From: Streptomyces griseoruber
GTDB lineage: Bacteria > Actinomycetota > Actinomycetes > Streptomycetales > Streptomycetaceae
Assembly: GCF_001514205.1 (NCBI RefSeq)
Contig: NZ_KQ948764.1
Coordinates: 257,882 to 321,881 of the forward strand
Direction of reading: 5' to 3'
Length of the DNA stretch: 64,000 nucleotides
A program made the translations under genes and the position numbers. The notes beneath the pieces were generated by a model. The model saw nothing but the letters and a program-made list of their open reading frames with translations. It did no database searches and was not told the origin of the DNA. Positions 8,607 to 16,688 of this stretch are shown here, piece by piece. The number at the start of each line of letters is the position of its first letter. The first letter of the stretch is position 1.

Positions 8607-8684
8607 CCGGGCACCCTAGTGCCGCGGCAGGCAACGTTCGCCCCACCGAGGTCGCACCCCTTTCGGCCATCGCGTCGGCGCCCT

Positions 8685-9482
8685 CTACCGCGGCAGCCCC
8701 GCCGCGTCCGCCGCCGTGCGCAGTACGTCCCTGAGCATCTCGGGGGTGAGCCGGCCGGTGAAGGTGTTGCGCTGGCTGACGTGGAAGCAGCCGAACAGTT
8801 CGAGGGGGCTTTCGTGCCCTTCCCGCCCTTCCCGGGGCCCCCTCCCCTCCCTCCCCTCCCTCCCGCCCTCCCCCTCCAGCCTCGCCAACGTCACCCGTGC
8901 CCCGTGCCCGAACGCCGGCCGGGGCCGGGGTACGCTCCAGCCCGCCTCGGCGAACGCGGGCAGTGCGGCCTGCCAGCCGAACGCGCCGAGGACGACGACC
9001 GCGCGCAGCGTCGGCCGCAGCAGCCGCAGTTCCTGGACGAGCCAGGGCCGGCAGGTGTCCCGCTCCTCGGGGGTGGGCCTGTTGGCGGGCGGTGCGCAGT
9101 GCACCGGCGCGGTCACCCGGACCCCGTACAGGCGCAGCCCGTCGTCCGCGGAGACGGAGGTGGGCTGCGAGGCGAGCCCCACCTCGTACAGCGCCCGGTA
9201 CAGGACGTCTCCGGAGCGGTCGCCGGTGAACATACGGCCCGTGCGGTTGCCGCCGTGTGCCGCCGGGGCGAGCCCCACGATCAGCAGCCGCGCGTCCGGC
9301 GGGCCGAAGCCGGGCACCGGCCGGCCCCAGTACGTCCAGTCGGAGAAGGCCGCCCGCTTGGCGACGGCCACCTCCTCCCGCCACGCCACCAGCCGAGGAC
9401 ACGCCCGACACCCCACGACCCGCCGATCGAGACCCGCGAGACCGGCGAGACCCGCGAGGCCGGAGCGGTGTGCGGCATCCAT
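8685..9482 (-). CDS. Uracil-DNA glycosylase, family 5 (UdgB-like)
   Basis: This 265-residue protein is a 4Fe-4S uracil-DNA glycosylase that removes deaminated bases in repair. Visible features are Cys25 and Cys28 (GCRACPR) with two further cysteines near 129 and 144 as cluster ligands, the active-site motif [18 protein letters not shown], and the C-terminal motif [15 protein letters not shown] that inserts into DNA. The Ala-His pair in the first motif, instead of GExPG, points to family 5 rather than family 4. A run built from EGREGR-like repeats (about residues 203-224) interrupts the protein between these motifs and probably forms a disordered loop. The start region also repeats AGLAGLAGL. 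Confidence 0.85.
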   Translation of the reverse strand: MDAAHRSGLAGLAGLAGLDRRVVGCRACPRLVAWREEVAVAKRAAFSDWTYWGRPVPGFGPPDARLLIVGLAPAAHGGNRTGRMFTGDRSGDVLYRALYEVGLASQPTSVSADDGLRLYGVRVTAPVHCAPPANRPTPEERDTCRPWLVQELRLLRPTLRAVVVLGAFGWQAALPAFAEAGWSVPRPRPAFGHGARVTLARLEGEGGREGREGRGPREGREGHESPLELFGCFHVSQRNTFTGRLTPEMLRDVLRTAADAAGLPR

Positions 9483-9592
9483 GCCTCCACCGTACGGCCT
9501 CGAGGACCGCGATCCGGGCGGTGCACGCGCCCGCCATCAGCGCCCTCGGCGCCACCGCCGCCGCGGAAGGAGACCGTGCCGCCGCCCGGAAC

Positions 9593-10288
9593 TCATCGCT
9601 GCGACCGGACCGCTCTCGCCCAGACCCCGTCCTCCGTCAGGTATCGGTCGACCTTCAGACCCGCCTCCGCCAGTGCCTCCTCGAACTGCTCCTCGGTGAG
9701 GGGGCGGGCGAGGAAGGTCTGGGTCCAGGTCGCGTCCGGGAACGCGTACTCCGCGCGGACGGAGTGGACGCCGTCGCCCATCGGGTCCGAGGAGACCATG
9801 CGCAGGGTGAAGCCCGTCGGGTCGACGCGTTCGCGGGGCAGGTCGGTGTGGTAGTCGGCGCCCTCGCGCTGGATCAGGACGCACCCTCCGTCGGCCAGGT
9901 GCCGTGCGCAGACGCGGAGCATGCCCCGGCGGACCTCGATGTCCCCGCTGTGGACGAGGAACGAGGCGAGCAGCACCACGTCGAAGGTCTCGTCCAGGTC
10001 GAGGGTCTCGATGGAGGCGCATAAGGTGCGCGCGCCCCGGACGCGTTCCAGCATTTCGGGGGACTCGTCCACCGCGGTGACGGTGAATCCTCGGTCCAGG
10101 AGGGCGTGGGTGATCCGGCCGACTCCGCTGCCGAGTTCGAGGATGTGCGCGCCGGCGGGCACCGCCGCGGCGATGACGTCCGGCTCGTCCCGCACCGGCA
10201 GGCGTGAGTAGAGCTCGACCGCGCAGCCGTCCGGGGTGATCGCTCCGGGGCCCGTGCCCGCGTATCCATGTCGCATGTCTTGTCGCAT
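9593..10288 (-). CDS. Class I SAM-dependent methyltransferase
   Basis: This 231-residue protein has the Rossmann-fold methyltransferase core: motif I ILELGSGVGRIT (about 49-60), the acidic end of strand 2 TAVDESPEM, motif II-like FDVVLLASF and a post-motif LADGGCVLIQ. The C-terminal half (HTDLPRERVDPTGFTL and later) forms the substrate cap, which I cannot assign. It resembles generic ubiE/tehB-like enzymes of unknown substrate. A second in-frame ATG lies 12 bases in; neither has a strong ribosome binding site. It has no clear operon partner: the gene before it on this strand starts 1 kb away and ends 62 bases upstream. Confidence 0.8.
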   Translation of the reverse strand: MRQDMRHGYAGTGPGAITPDGCAVELYSRLPVRDEPDVIAAAVPAGAHILELGSGVGRITHALLDRGFTVTAVDESPEMLERVRGARTLCASIETLDLDETFDVVLLASFLVHSGDIEVRRGMLRVCARHLADGGCVLIQREGADYHTDLPRERVDPTGFTLRMVSSDPMGDGVHSVRAEYAFPDATWTQTFLARPLTEEQFEEALAEAGLKVDRYLTEDGVWARAVRSQR

Positions 10289-10350
10289 GCCCGTCCAACG
10301 GGCCGCCCTCGGTCAGCCGTTCCCCTCCCGCACAGGTTCACCCGTTCGTG

Positions 10351-11292
10351 TCACAGCGGGAGCCAGCCGTGTCCGATGAACCAGTGCCCGCCCTCCCGCA
10401 GATGGTCCAGGACCGCCCGTTGGAGGACCGTGTCGCGCGGCAGCCGGTCCAGGGGCTCGTCGGTGGTGCCGAAGACGAAGCGGACGGGGACCGAGTCCTC
10501 CGGTTCGGCCGGCGGGGGTCCGAGGCGGAACCGGTCCTGGAAGCGGACGATGTTGGAGTCCCCGGGCAGGTGGCGCTTGAACTGCGGGTCGAGCAGCCAT
10601 GAGGCGCAGGTCGCGACCGTGTACTGCTCCTCGGGGTGGTGGCGGGGGAAGAACTCCCGTGCCAGCGCGAGGGAACGATCGACGGCCCCGGGGGTCAGCG
10701 GGCCCATGAAGTCGGGGACGTGCAGGGCGAGCGCCGGGTCGCCGGGGCCGACCGGGAGCCCGGCCGCGGCGAGCAGGTCGCCGGTCCGGCCGCCGATGCG
10801 GGTGCGCTGGAACTGAAGTCGCCCCAACTGGTAGAGCTCGCCGCGGAAGTGCAGGGTCGGCCACCCCGCGTTCAGGACTCCGCCGGTGCCGTGCCGGCGC
10901 CGGTGCAGGGCGACGCACCGGCCGACGTCGGCGAGGGTGAGCCGGCTGACCGGCTCCGGAATGCCTCGCGCGCGGTGCCGGGCCCGCGCCCGGGGCAGCG
11001 CCGCGGCGAACACGTACAGGGGGAAGTAGCGGGCGTGCGGGCCGGCGGCGTCCGGAAGCTCGGGCAGCTCGATCGATCCGAGGATCCCCTCCGTCGCCGA
11101 GCGGCCGGCCACCCCGGTCTCGCCGGTCCCGGCGGTCTCCGGTACGAGTTCCCTGACGGTCTCCTCCAGCAGCCGCAGTGCCTCGGTGTCGTCGGGGAGA
11201 CGGCGGCTCAGTCGGACGGCCTCGTCGATGTCCTCGTACGGTACGCCGAGGTCGAGCAGCGCCTCGGCCAGTTCGTCGGCTTCCGGCAGCAC
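10351..11292 (-). CDS. Acyltransferase domain (GNAT-like) protein
   Basis: The product has 313 residues and matches my memory of actinobacterial proteins with an N-terminal helical domain (EALLDLGVPYEDIDEAVRL) followed by a GNAT-like C-terminal fold: TLHFRGELYQLGRLQFQR, LALHVPDFMGPLTPGAVDRSLALAREFFPRH, and a late segment TVATCASWLLDPQFKRHLP. Such proteins are annotated as acyltransferase domain-containing; neither donor nor acceptor is known. There is no membrane segment or signal peptide. It starts at GTG and is divergent from a small DUF6343 membrane protein gene. I am fairly sure of the family but not of enzymatic activity. Confidence 0.65.
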   Translation of the reverse strand: MLPEADELAEALLDLGVPYEDIDEAVRLSRRLPDDTEALRLLEETVRELVPETAGTGETGVAGRSATEGILGSIELPELPDAAGPHARYFPLYVFAAALPRARARHRARGIPEPVSRLTLADVGRCVALHRRRHGTGGVLNAGWPTLHFRGELYQLGRLQFQRTRIGGRTGDLLAAAGLPVGPGDPALALHVPDFMGPLTPGAVDRSLALAREFFPRHHPEEQYTVATCASWLLDPQFKRHLPGDSNIVRFQDRFRLGPPPAEPEDSVPVRFVFGTTDEPLDRLPRDTVLQRAVLDHLREGGHWFIGHGWLPL

Positions 11293-11379
11293 CGATCCCG
11301 CCCCTCTCCGTCGGTCCCTGTCTGCCTGGAGAACGTCCGGACGGAAGAGTACGTTTCAAGGGAGGAGTGGTGATTCCCG

Positions 11380-11646
11380 ATGCGTACGGGCAGTGAACCG
11401 ACGACAGCGCGCAGTGCACTGCGGATGCGTGCCTGGCTGAGCGTGTGGGGACTGGTGTGGGCGATCTTCGGGACGGTCGCGTTCTCCCTCGCGGGGCGTC
11501 CCGGCTGGGCGGCCGCCTGTGGGGTGCTCTGGGTGGTGGTCACCGTGGATCTGGCGCTGATCCTCAGGCACCTCCGGCAGGGCCCGCACTACCAGCCCGG
11601 TCGCGACATCCCGCCGTACCGGCCGCCGGAGCGGCGTCATCCGTGA
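11380..11646 (+). CDS. DUF6343 family small membrane protein
   Basis: This 88-residue protein has two predicted transmembrane helices (about residues 18-40 and 43-62) and a C-terminal cytoplasmic tail HLRQGPHYQPGRDIPPYRPPERR, which I recognise as the conserved ending of Streptomyces DUF6343 proteins. The N-terminus MRTGSEPTTARSALR is also typical. Function is unknown. A purine-rich GGAGGAG precedes the ATG by about 14 bases. It stands alone between a divergent acyltransferase-like gene and a convergent TPR gene whose stop lies 13 bases away. Confidence 0.8.
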   Translation: MRTGSEPTTARSALRMRAWLSVWGLVWAIFGTVAFSLAGRPGWAAACGVLWVVVTVDLALILRHLRQGPHYQPGRDIPPYRPPERRHP

Positions 11647-11659
11647 GTGTCGGGCGCGG

Positions 11660-12040
11660 TCAGGTCTCGAAGCGGGCCGCCTTGAGGTACTGCGGGTTGG
11701 GGTCCAGTGCGGCCGCCAGGCGGAAGTGGCGTTTGGCCTGGTCGCCGCGGCCCTGCCGCTCGTAGGTGCGGGCGAGCGCGAAGTGCGCGTACGCGTTGTC
11801 CGGTTCCCGCTCCAGTACGACGGTGAACTCCAGCTCCGCGGGCCTGAGTTGCGCGGCGGCGAAGAAGGCGCGGGCGCGCAGCAGGCGGGCGGCGGTGTTC
11901 TCGGGGTGTGCGGCTATGACACTGTCGAGCAGTTTCACCGCGCCCCGCGGATCCCGTGCGGCGAGCAGCTGCTCCGCGGCACGGAAGTCGATGACATGCG
12001 TCTCCGGAGTACGTCCGGTCGAACCGCTGGTATCGGGCAC
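11660..12040 (-). CDS. Tetratricopeptide repeat protein
   Basis: This 126-residue soluble protein carries about three TPR units: AEQLLAARDPRGAVKLLDSVIAAHPEN, ARLLRARAFFAAAQLRPAELEFTVVLEREPDN and AYAHFALARTYERQGRGDQAKRHFRLAAALDPNP, each with the expected small and large residues at helix contacts. Such short TPR proteins act as protein-binding modules. The GTG at 12040 is preceded by AAGGA at suitable distance; the open frame continues upstream but there reads as an antisense shadow of coaE. It is the last gene of a likely coaE-TPR transcription unit (gap 50 bases). Its partner is unknown. Confidence 0.8.
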   Translation of the reverse strand: MPDTSGSTGRTPETHVIDFRAAEQLLAARDPRGAVKLLDSVIAAHPENTAARLLRARAFFAAAQLRPAELEFTVVLEREPDNAYAHFALARTYERQGRGDQAKRHFRLAAALDPNPQYLKAARFET

Positions 12041-12090
12041 GGAAAAATCCTTCCCTTGCTGGGAGGGTTCAACGCGCGGAACGAGCGCCC

Positions 12091-12729
12091 CTATTCCAGG
12101 CGGGCCTCGTCCGGGCGGCCCTCTTGCGTGGACTGCCGCGCTCGGCGCGTGAGCTCGGCCCACACGTCCTTCACCCGCCGCTCGAGTTCCGGCAGGGGTA
12201 CGTCGTTGTCGATGACGACGTCGGCGATCTTCCGGCGTTGCTCCCGGGTGGCCTGGGCGGCCATCCGGGCGCGGGCGTCCTCCTCGGTCATGCCGCGCAG
12301 GCGCACCAGCCGGTCGAGCTGGGTCTCGGTGGCCGCGTCGACGACGATCACGAGGTCGTAGAGCGCGGTGAGGCCGTTCTCGGTGAGGAGGGGGACGTCG
12401 TGGACGACGACGGCGTCCTCGGGGGCGGCGCTCTCCAGTGCGCGGGAGCGGGCGCCGACCAGGGGGTGCACGATCCGGTTGAGGACGGCCAGCTTCTCCG
12501 GGTCGGCGAAGACGATCGAGCCGAGCCGGGGCCGGTCGAGGCTGCCGTCCGGGGTGAGGACGTCCTCGCCGAAGGCGTCGACGACGGCGGCGAGTCCCGG
12601 CGTTCCGGGCGCGACGACCTCGCGTGCGATGCGGTCGGCGTCGATCAGCACGGCCCCGCACTCGACGAGCAGCCGCGACACCTCGCTCTTGCCGGCGCCG
12701 ATCCCGCCGGTCAGGCCCACCTTCAGCAT
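12091..12729 (-). CDS. coaE: Dephospho-CoA kinase
   Basis: CoaE catalyses the last step of coenzyme A synthesis, ATP-dependent phosphorylation of the 3'-hydroxyl of dephospho-CoA, in the cytosol. The 212-residue product has the P-loop [11 protein letters not shown] (residues 5-15), DADRIAREV after it, [12 protein letters not shown] and a lid-like [18 protein letters not shown], all typical of CoaE. Length is normal for the short bacterial form. It is followed by the TPR gene and preceded by a hairpin that separates it from the PAC2-family gene. Confidence 0.95.
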   Translation of the reverse strand: MLKVGLTGGIGAGKSEVSRLLVECGAVLIDADRIAREVVAPGTPGLAAVVDAFGEDVLTPDGSLDRPRLGSIVFADPEKLAVLNRIVHPLVGARSRALESAAPEDAVVVHDVPLLTENGLTALYDLVIVVDAATETQLDRLVRLRGMTEEDARARMAAQATREQRRKIADVVIDNDVPLPELERRVKDVWAELTRRARQSTQEGRPDEARLE

Positions 12730-12742
12730 GAGGCGAAGCTTA

Positions 12743-12775
12743 GGGCCTGTCGGCGACGGTCGTCCCGACAGGCCC
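12743..12775 (-). terminator. Hairpin between the PAC2-family gene and coaE
   Basis: GGGCCTGTCGG and CCGACAGGCCC form a perfect 11-bp stem with an 11-base loop, 13 bases upstream of the coaE start and about 60 beyond the PAC2-family stop. It probably ends that transcript, or lies in a shared leader of coaE. Confidence 0.6.
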
Positions 12776-12803
12776 CGTCCCTGCTCGTCCCGTCCCTGCT
12801 CGT
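12774..12803. repeat. Two tandem copies of a 15-base unit
   Basis: CCCGTCCCTGCTCGT occurs twice without a gap, and a partial third copy (CCTG) follows. The repeat lies between the hairpin and the end of the PAC2-family gene. It looks like slippage; no role is evident. Confidence 0.8.
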
Positions 12804-12833
12804 CCTGTTCCGGCTTCGGGCATCAGGGGTGGC

Positions 12834-13772
12834 TCAGTTGTCGCCTTCGCGTTCCGCCAGGAAGCGCTCGAACTCCAGGCCGATCTCGTCCGCCGACGGG
12901 ATGTCGGCCGGTTCGGCGAGCATGTTGCCCCGGGTCTCGGCGCCGGCGGCGGCGTCGTACTGGTGCTCCAGGCCCTGGACGAGGGAGGTGAGTTCCTCGT
13001 CGCCCTCGCGGATCTGTCGGTCGATCTCGGTCTGGGTGCGGTGGGCGTCCGTGCGGAGGCTGTGGGCGATGCCGGGCAGGACCAGGCCGGTCGCCGCGGT
13101 GATCGCTTCGAGGACGGTGAGCGCCGCGTCCGGGTAGGCGGAGCGGGCGATGTAGTGCGGGACGTGCGCGGCGACACCCAGCACGTCGTGGCCGGCCTCC
13201 ATGAGGCGGTACTCGACGAGCGCCTCGGCGCTGCCGGGGACCTGGGCCTCGTCGAAGGGGCTGCGGTGGCCCGGGACCAGGTCCGTGCGGCTGCCGTGCG
13301 GGGTCAGGCCGACCGGGCGGGTGTGCGGGACGCCCATGGGGATACCGTGGAAGTTCACCGAGAGGCGTACGCCGAGACGCTCGACGATCTGCTTCACGGC
13401 GGCGGCGAAGCGCTCCCACTCGACGTCCGGCTCGGGGCCGGACAGGAGCAGGAAGGGTGCTCCGGTGGTGTCCTGGACGAGCCGTACCTCGATGGCGGGT
13501 TCCTCGTACTCCGTCCAGCGGTCGCGCTTGAAGGTCAGCAGCGGCCGGCGGGCGCGGTAGTCCACCAGTCGGTCGTGGTCGAAGCAGGCGACGAGCTGGT
13601 GGGGCAGCGAGTCGAGGAGCCGGTCGACGATCTGCTCGCCGGTCTCGCCCGCGTCGATGTATCCGTCGAAGTGGTAGAGCATGACAAGTCCGGCCGACTC
13701 CTGGGCGAGCGCCATGTCGACGACGGCCAGCCCCTTCGGCTCCCATGCGTACAAACCCTGCGGATCAAGCAC
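12834..13772 (-). CDS. PAC2 family protein (proteasome assembly chaperone-like)
   Basis: This 312-residue soluble protein matches the PAC2/DUF75 family, named after eukaryotic proteasome assembly chaperone 2 and common in actinobacteria that have proteasomes. Recognisable parts are the N-terminal [61 protein letters not shown] and a [19 protein letters not shown] loop; the C-terminus is acidic and helical. Its role in bacteria is not established. The GTG at 13772 has a GAGGAGG-type ribosome binding site; the open frame further upstream is Arg/Gly/Ser-rich and looks non-coding. It lies between rpsA and coaE on the same strand, with a terminator on each side. Confidence 0.8.
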   Translation of the reverse strand: MLDPQGLYAWEPKGLAVVDMALAQESAGLVMLYHFDGYIDAGETGEQIVDRLLDSLPHQLVACFDHDRLVDYRARRPLLTFKRDRWTEYEEPAIEVRLVQDTTGAPFLLLSGPEPDVEWERFAAAVKQIVERLGVRLSVNFHGIPMGVPHTRPVGLTPHGSRTDLVPGHRSPFDEAQVPGSAEALVEYRLMEAGHDVLGVAAHVPHYIARSAYPDAALTVLEAITAATGLVLPGIAHSLRTDAHRTQTEIDRQIREGDEELTSLVQGLEHQYDAAAGAETRGNMLAEPADIPSADEIGLEFERFLAEREGDN

Positions 13773-13881
13773 CTGGACCGCTCCTCCTCGTGTTCCTCCA
13801 TCACAACGCGCCTGGGAGCCCCGGCATTCCCGAGGTGAGGACAACTCCCCCCTGGGGCGCGGGGAACGCCGCGCGGCAACG

Positions 13882-13917
13882 CTGAAGGGCCGCACCTCGA
13901 AAGGTACGGCCCCTCAG
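13882..13917 (-). terminator. rpsA terminator
   Basis: A long inverted repeat, CTGAAGGGCCGCACCT pairing with AGGTACGGCCCCTCAG through two mismatches around a CGAA tetraloop, starts about 25 bases after the rpsA stop. It is a convincing intrinsic terminator apart from the lack of a U-tract. Confidence 0.8.
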
Positions 13918-13941
13918 TCAGGAACTACTGCTCAGTGAGCG

Positions 13942-15435
13942 TCAGCTCTGGCCGCCGGCCAGCTTCTCGCGCAGCGCGGCCAGCGCCTCGTCCGAGGCCA
14001 GGGCACCGGAGGTGTCCGCGCCCTCGGAGGAGTACGAGCCACCACCGGACGCGGCCGGAGCCGCGGCCTCGCCGCCCTCGGCCGCGGCAGCGGCGTCGGC
14101 CTCGCGGGACTTGATGACCTGCTGCTGGTGCTGCTCGAAGCGGGTCTGCGCCTCGGCGTACTGGTGCTCCCACGCCTCGCGCTGGGTCTCGTAGCCCTCG
14201 AGCCAGTCGTTGGTCTCGGGGTCGAAGCCCTCGGGGTAGATGTAGTTGCCCTGGTCGTCGTAGGACGCGGCCATGCCGTACAGGGTCGGGTCGAACTCGA
14301 CCGTGGCCGGGTCGGCACCGAAGGCCTCGTTGGCCTGCTTCAGCGAGAGGCTGATGCGACGGCGCTCGAGGTCGATGTCGATGACCTTGACGAAGATCTC
14401 GTCGTTGACCTGGACGACCTGCTCCGGGATCTCCACGTGGCGCTCGGCCAGCTCGGAGATGTGGACCAGACCCTCGATGCCCTCGTCCACGCGGACGAAC
14501 GCACCGAACGGAACCAGCTTCGTGACCTTGCCGGGCACGACCTGGCCGATCTGGTGGGTGCGGGCGAACTGCTGCCACGGGTCTTCCTGGGTCGCCTTCA
14601 GCGACAGGGAGACGCGCTCGCGGTCCATGTCGACGTCGAGGACCTCGACCGTGACCTCCTGGCCGACCTCGACGACCTCGGAGGGGTGGTCGATGTGCTT
14701 CCAGGACAGCTCGGAGACGTGGACCAGACCGTCGACGCCACCCAGGTCCACGAAGGCACCGAAGTTGACGATCGAGGAGACCACACCGGAACGGACCTGA
14801 CCCTTCTGGAGGGTCGTGAGGAACGTCTGGCGGACCTCGGACTGGGTCTGCTCCAGCCAGGCGCGGCGGGACAGGACCACGTTGTTGCGGTTCTTGTCCA
14901 GCTCGATGATCTTCGCCTCGAGCTCCTTGCCCACGTAGGGCTGGAGGTCGCGGACGCGGCGCATCTCGACCAGGGAGGCCGGGAGGAAGCCGCGGAGGCC
15001 GATGTCGAGGATGAGACCACCCTTGACGACCTCGATGACGGTACCGGTGACGATCCCGTCCTCTTCCTTGATCTTCTCGATGGTGCCCCAGGCACGCTCG
15101 TACTGGGCGCGCTTCTTCGAGAGGATCAGGCGGCCTTCCTTGTCCTCCTTCTGGAGGACGAGGGCCTCGATCTCGTCACCGACGGCGACGACCTCGTTCG
15201 GGTCGACGTCGTGCTTGATCGAGAGCTCACGGCTCGGGATAACGCCTTCGGTCTTGTAACCGATGTCGAGCAGGACCTCGTCCCGGTCGACCTTCACGAT
15301 GACGCCGTCGACGATGTCGCCGTCGTTGAAGTACTTGATCGTCTCGTCGATCGCGGCGAGGAAGGCTTCCTCGTTACCGATGTCGTTGACCGCAACCTGC
15401 GGGGTGGTGGCGGTGGTCTCGGTGCTGCTCGTCAT
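13942..15435 (-). CDS. rpsA: 30S ribosomal protein S1
   Basis: This 497-residue protein has four S1 RNA-binding domains in order: GDIVDGVIVKVDRDEVLLDIGYK (about 38-100), GIVTGTVIEVVKGGLILDIGLRG (125-190), GQVRSGVVSSIVNFGAFVDLGGVDG (210-280) and GQVVPGKVTKLVPFGAFVRVDEGIEG (295-365). An Ala/Gly/Glu-rich tail of about 100 residues follows, as in other actinobacterial S1 proteins, which have fewer domains than the six of E. coli. It binds mRNA at the ribosome and aids initiation. There is no strong Shine-Dalgarno before the ATG. A vegetative-type promoter lies about 200 bases upstream, leaving a long leader, and a hairpin terminator follows. Confidence 0.95.
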   Translation of the reverse strand: MTSSTETTATTPQVAVNDIGNEEAFLAAIDETIKYFNDGDIVDGVIVKVDRDEVLLDIGYKTEGVIPSRELSIKHDVDPNEVVAVGDEIEALVLQKEDKEGRLILSKKRAQYERAWGTIEKIKEEDGIVTGTVIEVVKGGLILDIGLRGFLPASLVEMRRVRDLQPYVGKELEAKIIELDKNRNNVVLSRRAWLEQTQSEVRQTFLTTLQKGQVRSGVVSSIVNFGAFVDLGGVDGLVHVSELSWKHIDHPSEVVEVGQEVTVEVLDVDMDRERVSLSLKATQEDPWQQFARTHQIGQVVPGKVTKLVPFGAFVRVDEGIEGLVHISELAERHVEIPEQVVQVNDEIFVKVIDIDLERRRISLSLKQANEAFGADPATVEFDPTLYGMAASYDDQGNYIYPEGFDPETNDWLEGYETQREAWEHQYAEAQTRFEQHQQQVIKSREADAAAAAEGGEAAAPAASGGGSYSSEGADTSGALASDEALAALREKLAGGQS

Positions 15436-15634
15436 GTGGGAAAGGGCTCCGGTTACGGACAGAAAGTCGTAGGTACTGCTACGCCGGGAGCCCGTATCGC
15501 TCTGATGAAGCCGGACAGCTTAGGAAGCGCCTCACCGACGAACCGGTGATACGCCTCGACAACCGAGGGGACATACAACAGATGCGAGCGCAGCCTGCTC
15601 CGTCTGAGGCGCGCAGGCCCGCAGCGCAACTTGT

Positions 15635-15663
15635 AGCATACGGGGGCAGCCGGGCAGGGTCAA
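15635..15663 (-). promoter_or_regulatory. Vegetative (HrdB-type) promoter for rpsA
   Basis: Read on the minus strand, TTGACC (15663-15658), a 17-base spacer and TATGCT (15640-15635) fit the Streptomyces principal sigma consensus closely. Transcription would begin near 15628 and give rpsA a leader of about 190 bases. The site overlaps the region just upstream of the divergent methyltransferase gene. Confidence 0.8.
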
Positions 15664-15815
15664 TGCGCGAAGGCGCACACCCGGGGCAGAACGCCGCATA
15701 ACCGGCACACAACCTTTCTCCTGAGGTCACACAGGCCGCAGGAAGCCCCTCCGGTGACACCGCGAGTGACACCGTCGGGCGGGTTGCACGGAAGAGTACG
15801 ACGAGGGAGCCGATC

Positions 15816-16649
15816 ATCCAAGAGCCCGCATCGTCCGCGCCCCTGTCCGAGCCGGCCCCGGAGCCGGAGGCCACCAGGCGCGACGCAGATGTCACGGAGA
15901 GTTCCCGGGCCAACCGGGGCTGGTGGGACCGCAACGCGGACGAGTACCAGATCGAGCACGGCACGTTCCTCGGCGACGACCGCTTCGTGTGGGGTCCCGA
16001 GGGGCTGGACGAGGTGGAGGCCGAGCTGCTCGGCCCGGCCGAGGACCTCAAGGGCAAGGACGTCCTGGAGATCGGCGCGGGCGCGGCCCAGTGCTCGCGC
16101 TGGCTGGCCGCCCAGGGGGCGCGTCCGGTCGCCCTGGACCTCTCGCACCGCCAGCTCCAGCACGCGCTGCGGATCGGCGGGGCGTTCCCGCTGGTGTGCG
16201 CGGACGCCGGGGCGCTGCCCTTCGCCGACGGCTCCTTCGACCTGGCCTGCTCGGCGTACGGGGCGCTGCCCTTCGTGGCCGATCCGGTGCTGGTCCTGAA
16301 GGAGGTCCGCCGGGTGCTGCGGCCGGGCGGGCGGTTCGTGTTCTCGGTGACCCACCCGATCCGCTGGGCGTTCCCGGACGAGCCGGGCCCGGAGGGGCTG
16401 ACCGTCTCGGCCTCGTATTTCGACCGGACGCCGTACGTCGAGGTGGACGAGGGGGGCCAGGCGGTCTACGTCGAGCACCACCGCACGCTGGGCGACCGGG
16501 TCCGTGACATCGCCGCGGCCGGTTTCCGCCTGGTCGACGTGGCGGAGCCGGAGTGGCCGGTGTGGAACACCTCCGAGTGGGGCGGCTGGTCCCCGCTGCG
16601 CGGCAACCTGATCCCCGGCACGGCGATCTTCGTCTGCGCACGGGACTGA
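15816..16649 (+). CDS. Class I SAM-dependent methyltransferase with non-standard start
   Basis: The protein has a full methyltransferase core: DVLEIGAGAAQCSRWLA (motif I), PVALDLSH, FDLACSAYGALPFV and LRPGGRFVFSVTHPIRW, followed by a cap domain ending NLIPGTAIFVCARD. The substrate is unknown. The frame is clearly coding upstream of the first GTG at 15987, giving ESSRANRGWWDRNADEYQIEHGTFLGDDRF, which I recall as the conserved N-terminus of this family. Between the in-frame TAA at 15699 and 15987 there is no ATG, GTG or TTG. A GAGGGAG box at 15803-15809 sits 6 bases before ATC 15816, which I take as the likely start; CTG 15843 is the alternative. It is divergent from rpsA. Confidence 0.75.
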   Translation: MQEPASSAPLSEPAPEPEATRRDADVTESSRANRGWWDRNADEYQIEHGTFLGDDRFVWGPEGLDEVEAELLGPAEDLKGKDVLEIGAGAAQCSRWLAAQGARPVALDLSHRQLQHALRIGGAFPLVCADAGALPFADGSFDLACSAYGALPFVADPVLVLKEVRRVLRPGGRFVFSVTHPIRWAFPDEPGPEGLTVSASYFDRTPYVEVDEGGQAVYVEHHRTLGDRVRDIAAAGFRLVDVAEPEWPVWNTSEWGGWSPLRGNLIPGTAIFVCARD

Positions 16650-16688
16650 GCCGCCGTACGGCACCGGCCGCCGTACGACACTGGGGGC

